Both the position numbers and the translations under genes were made by a program. DNA of 29,711 nucleotides from Chara braunii (taxonomy: Eukaryota; Streptophyta; Charophyceae; Charales; Characeae): positions 1,586,763 to 1,616,473 of the forward strand of contig BFEA01000228.1 of NCBI GenBank assembly GCA_003427395.1, read 5' to 3'. Positions 26,445 through 29,711 of this stretch are shown here, in pieces. How positions within the stretch are numbered: position 1 is the first letter of the stretch; each line of letters begins with the position of its first letter. A model generated the notes under the pieces. It saw nothing but the letters and a program-made list of their open reading frames with translations, had not been told where the DNA came from and made no database searches.

Positions 26445-28555
26445 TTGTCTGGTGACTTAGAAAGGCCTTCGGTACCTCAAAATTTCCCCGCCAGTTACCT
26501 CCTCGACTCGCTACTCACTCTATTTGCCATATGGCTAGTCTACTGCGACATGTCAGCCCATCCACCCACTATACAAAAGCACAGATGCAAAAACTTCACC
26601 AAATACATTTCCAAATACAAAAAATTGCCGTCTACTGATGACATCTCCCTTATGGTGGACACATCAGACCAAAATATAGAGGAAATCCAAAGACTAATGG
26701 ACATGTTTTGTGGGCTATCAAACATGGCACTGATGATGGCAGTGAACCGGGAAAATAAAACAAAGCGATGGTCGATTGACAACCATGGAGTGAGACCTCC
26801 AGAAGAACCAAAGATGAATTGGCTCTTGCTAGAGAAACCTATTAGGGTACTACGTATGAGATGGGTTCCCTATGGCATGCCTGCGGACAACGATAACTGG
26901 TGGCTGAACCCGACTCGACAAAAGTTTTTGAATTGGGATAACAAGCACACCTCCTTAGTAGGAAGAGTAGCAGTAATCAACAATGTGGCGAGGGGGGATT
27001 GTGATATAGATCAGCATTGTGGACCCCCATCTAAGAGTGCAGCATCGGTCCTCAAAAAACAAATAGCAGCATGCCTATGGAGAAATAACACAAAGGAAGA
27101 AAATATGATCAGTTGGGTGGCATGGGATTTGATAACCCTACCTATGGCTAAGGGAGAGCTGGTCATACTAAACTCTTCTACATAATTTGAAGCATTGTCG
27201 CTAAAATGGGTACACAAATTGATCCTTAACCACCCGAACAATATAGTCTAAATTGGCCTTAAAACTTAAAAGTTAAAACAGATTACAATGTTGGCTCCTG
27301 AGTCCCCAGAATTTGTTCGCCCTTTAACTTGGGTAGAGAACATATATTGGTCACTGCCGAAGAAGAAAAGCCACTACACAAACAGCCTACCTCAAGAGCA
27401 AGAGCTAGAAATGATATATGCATCAACGACTATGGCTCCCTCTACTTCGATCCTAGAGAAAACTGCCACTACCGTACAAGGCCCCTAAAACTAGGTGAGA
27501 AGAGATTCTACACCAACCCCGCTTTGAAAATAGGAAGATTTCACATCAACACAGCCAGACCTACTAGGGATATATATCCCCATGGAAAGGTCGTGTGAAA
27601 AGAAGGGTTGTGAGATATCTGGGATGACATCAACGACACGTGGAAAACATATGAAGACCTGAAGAAGATATTCAAAAAGCAAGGTGGAAGAAACTAACAA
27701 CAACAATCCCTCAAGAGTCGAGAATGGTGGGATAATTTTAAAGATGGCCCCGAGACGGTAAAATGAGGCTGGATGCGATCCTTGGAAGGAAGCGAGGGAC
27801 TGATTCAGATGAAGAGAATGGATTATAAATGAGGGAGGAACGCTGCACAAACCTTCCTGGTCGGACCCCTTCATAAGGATACAAAAGAACCTGGAGAAAG
27901 AAGAAGAGCAGATAATATACTGGGAAGGAAAAAGGATAGAGCACCTCCCCATTCACCCGACAGAATGGAAATAGACAAGAACCAGGAGGAGGAATGGGCA
28001 AGCATCAACCGTAGGGCTGCATAATCTGTCGGTCAAGTCAACATACAAGATGATCCATACGAAGAAAGAATCAACGGATAAGGTCGGAGACAAATGGGCC
28101 AAGCACCTTAACATTGGCGCAAGTGATCTGAAAGGGATCAAGTTCTTTGCCGGCTACAAAAGTGAACCAGCGAAGTCAGCACCTCTGCAATGGCAGAGCG
28201 CGCATGTATGCCTTCCAACTAGAAACTGGCTCATAGACCACACCAATGTGGAACAAAAGGGCCTTCTCCTCCCATCGTGCAAATCCCGTACCTCAAACTA
28301 TCCTCACAGGAAAAGAAAAGAAACATTAAAGCACCTCTTCCTCTCCTGCCCACAGGTGGTTTTGCTATGGAGATGGTTGGACCAGATCTGGAGGTGGCCA
28401 ACAGGAGAGCCATGGCCATGGGACTGGAAGGCCATCATGGTAGCCCATCTCCAGAGCAAAGGAGGCGGCGGATTTACAGACAACTGGTTCCGGTTACGAC
28501 CAAAGGTCCTGATATTGGGCATACGGACATCCAGATGTACCTATGAATGCTAAAA
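26445..28555 (+). pseudogene. L1-type LINE ORF2 relic (RT C-terminal half to zinc-finger region)
   Basis: Non-LTR retrotransposon ORF2 encodes endonuclease and reverse transcriptase; only the C-terminal half is visible. STDDISLMVDTSDQNIEE (near 26628) holds the DD of the RT catalytic box, usually YADD. IEEIQRLMDMFCGLSNMAL follows, then RVLRMRWVPYGMPADNDNWW, LNWDNKHTSLVGRVAVINNV and SWVAWDLITLPMAKGELVIL, the usual succession in plant L1-type proteins. The frame breaks at 27181 (TAA), and further stops and shifts follow. At 28200-28380 LPTRNWLIDHTNV..LLPSC..KRKETLKHLFLSCPQVVLLW matches the zinc-binding RT-associated domain. No endonuclease, 5' end, poly(A) tail or TSD was found. Dead copy; family confident, limits uncertain. 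Confidence 0.82.
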
Positions 28556-28995
28556 CCGTCGACCAGATCAGGAAAGACAGTAAAACATCATCAATGACAT
28601 CCGAACAAACATTTTGGCGGGACGGCAAATCTAACTGAGCACAAAGAGAAGCAATCAAAGATTAACGAGTAATGTGCGGGATGATTGGACAACCCAGAGT
28701 TCAGATTGATTGCAAAAGTTGAAGCGATGTATGTAAATCTCAAGGGGTTCATCTGTGTGTTGAACGGCCTAACATTAATCTACCATTCCCAATGAGATCA
28801 GCTGCAGACTTCAGTGATCCCTTCACTCCAGTGGACAACAGCAAGGTGGAATTATTCTGGTATAGGTAGGGAGAGACACTTGTGGGATGACATAACACTG
28901 GGTATCAGCTAGGTGATTAAATGAAGCAGCAGGCAGGCGATAAAGCAAAGCTGAAGAGGTGAGTTCAGAGAAAACAGACCAAATCGAAATTATCT
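28556..28995. other. Unassigned DNA
   Basis: It may include the 3' UTR of the LINE relic, but no poly(A) tail or repeat marks its end. Confidence 0.35.
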
Positions 28996-29048
28996 AATGG
29001 GATGCTGGACCCGGTTTCCAGCAGGTATTGCTCCCCATCACTAGATCT
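28996..29048 (+). repeat. Second copy of the short dispersed element seen at 24355
   Basis: It matches 24355-24407 at 45 of 53 positions. The CTGGA...TCCAG core is an imperfect palindrome. No poly(A) tail follows here. Confidence 0.7.
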
Positions 29049-29109
29049 GCAGCCATCCACTCTGTAAGGACTCAATCTGAGAGGATCTCTCACAAAAAAG
29101 TCTAGAAAC

Positions 29110-29262
29110 AAGTGTGGCCGCAGCAGGTTTGGAGTTTGAAAAGGCAAAAAGAAACACACCAAGCGGTAATGGCAGGCCCCCAGCTCGGAAATGCAAAAGA
29201 AATAGGACCAAACAGTAATGGCAGGTTCTGAGTTCAAAAAAGCAGTGGTAGCAGGCCTGACG
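29110..29262. repeat. 49-bp-period degenerate tandem repeat
   Basis: Units around GCGGTAATGGCAGG (29163) and ACAGTAATGGCAGG (29212), with an A-rich GGAAATGCAAAAGAAATAG-type linker, are repeated about two and a half times. GC-rich DNA with GTCCCAGGCC motifs follows (29265-29340), like that at 5430-5460. Confidence 0.6.
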
Positions 29263-29395
29263 CTGTCCCAGGCCGTCCCGGGGCGTCCCCGTGCGTACCA
29301 GGCTGTCTCTGGTCGCCCTGACGTCCCAGGCCCGCCAGCGGAATGATTTTGAATTCGAACACATCTTCCCGTGAATTCGGACTGAAGCACGGGCA

Positions 29396-29490
29396 CGTCT
29401 TTCCCTGAACACAACATACCCTAATAAGGAATGTACACAAGTGATATTTCCGGTGAGGTGCAGCAAAAATGAGGGTGCATTGTGTTCAGC
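29396..29490 (-). mobile_element. MITE-family copy 2 (diverged)
   Basis: The reverse complement of this stretch aligns with the 17798-17899 element: GAACACAA, CACCCTCATTTT, ACCGGAAA, CTTGTGTACATTC, GTTGTGTTC, GGGAAAGACG. The terminal inverted repeat facing the GA tract is partly lost. Confidence 0.65.
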
Positions 29491-29510
29491 GGAAATTGGT
29501 ATTGTGGGGG

Positions 29511-29524
29511 GAGAGAGAGGGAGA

Positions 29525-29597
<73 letters not shown>
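29511..29597. repeat. (GA)n microsatellite
   Basis: An interrupted, then perfect, GA run of about 85 bp lying between the two MITE-family copies. Confidence 0.97.
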
Positions 29598-29598
<1 letters not shown>

Positions 29599-29603
29599 AG
29601 GCG

Positions 29604-29692
29604 CATCTTCCCCTGAACACAACGGATAAGGAATGTATACGAGTTATATCTCCGGTCAGGTGCAGCAAAAACGATGGTGCGTTGTATTCAGT
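29604..29692 (-). mobile_element. MITE-family copy 3 (diverged)
   Basis: CATCTTCCCCTGAACACAAC, GGAATGTATACGAG, CTCCGGTCAGGTGCAGCAAAAA and GTTGTATTCAGTGGAAATCGGTATTG repeat copy 2 about 208 bp away, flanks included. Copies 2 and 3 therefore arose by tandem duplication of MITE plus flank, with the GA tract between. Confidence 0.65.
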
Positions 29693-29711
29693 GGAAATCG
29701 GTATTGCGCAC

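Noticed and set aside
1-29711. CRISPR array, operon or bacterial defence locus
   Set aside because: The repeats present are microsatellites, tandem duplications and transposon copies; all recognised genes are eukaryotic.

Overview
This window looks like a repeat-dense nuclear scaffold from a eukaryote of the green-plant lineage (land plant or charophyte alga; the species cannot be named from the sequence). Evidence seen: a decayed Ty3/gypsy LTR retrotransposon with a chromodomain-like C-terminus, an L1-type LINE ORF2 relic resembling those of plants, three U6 snRNA copies (two keep the plant-style CATAAATC stretch), tRNA-derived SINEs, MITE-like fold-backs, many microsatellites and one plausible spliced host gene. 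It is an Illumina-style scaffold: there is a 385-bp run of N, and two perfect 38-bp Nextera mate-pair junction adapters (two 19-bp Tn5 mosaic ends back to back) remain in the consensus at 5294-5331 and 11970-12007. Continuity across those three points is not assured.

Layout. 1-86: end of a short poly(A)-tailed retroposon. 340-590: a stray integrase fragment. About 709-5293: a degenerate Ty3/gypsy element (gag with zinc knuckle, protease, RT, RNase H, integrase, chromodomain-like tail, oligo-G polypurine tract, start of a putative 3' LTR), broken by stops, a 15-A tract and a 43-bp tandem duplication. 5332-10290: copies of large non-coding dispersed repeats (R1, R2, R3), with a 165-bp insertion carrying a 17-bp target-site duplication (TSD). 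10298-10444: a full-length U6 retropseudogene with 20-bp TSDs. 11164-11650: tandem tRNA-Leu/Ser-like units. 12.0-14.3 kb: low-complexity and GC-rich DNA without a supported gene. 14.3-18.5 kb: more R1/R2, the N gap and a 102-bp MITE. 18.9-21.9 kb: a retroposon pile-up with a partial SINE, a SINE and a U6 copy separated by four copies of one 9-bp site, then a second SINE, a fold-back element and a poly(A)-only insertion. 21871-24022 (minus): a Pro/His-rich gene, the only good host-gene candidate, with one predicted 103-nt intron. 24.7 kb: a third U6 retropseudogene. About 26.4-28.56 kb: the LINE ORF2 relic. 28.99-29.71 kb: short tandem repeats and two more MITE-family copies around a (GA)n tract.

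The unifying theme is LINE-type retroposition. U6 RNAs, tRNA-SINEs, a 165-bp element and bare poly(A) all sit between short direct repeats, most with A-rich tails, which is the expected product of target-primed reverse transcription. The L1-like relic in the same window shows that this kind of machinery has existed in the genome. No operon-like or defence-like system was found.
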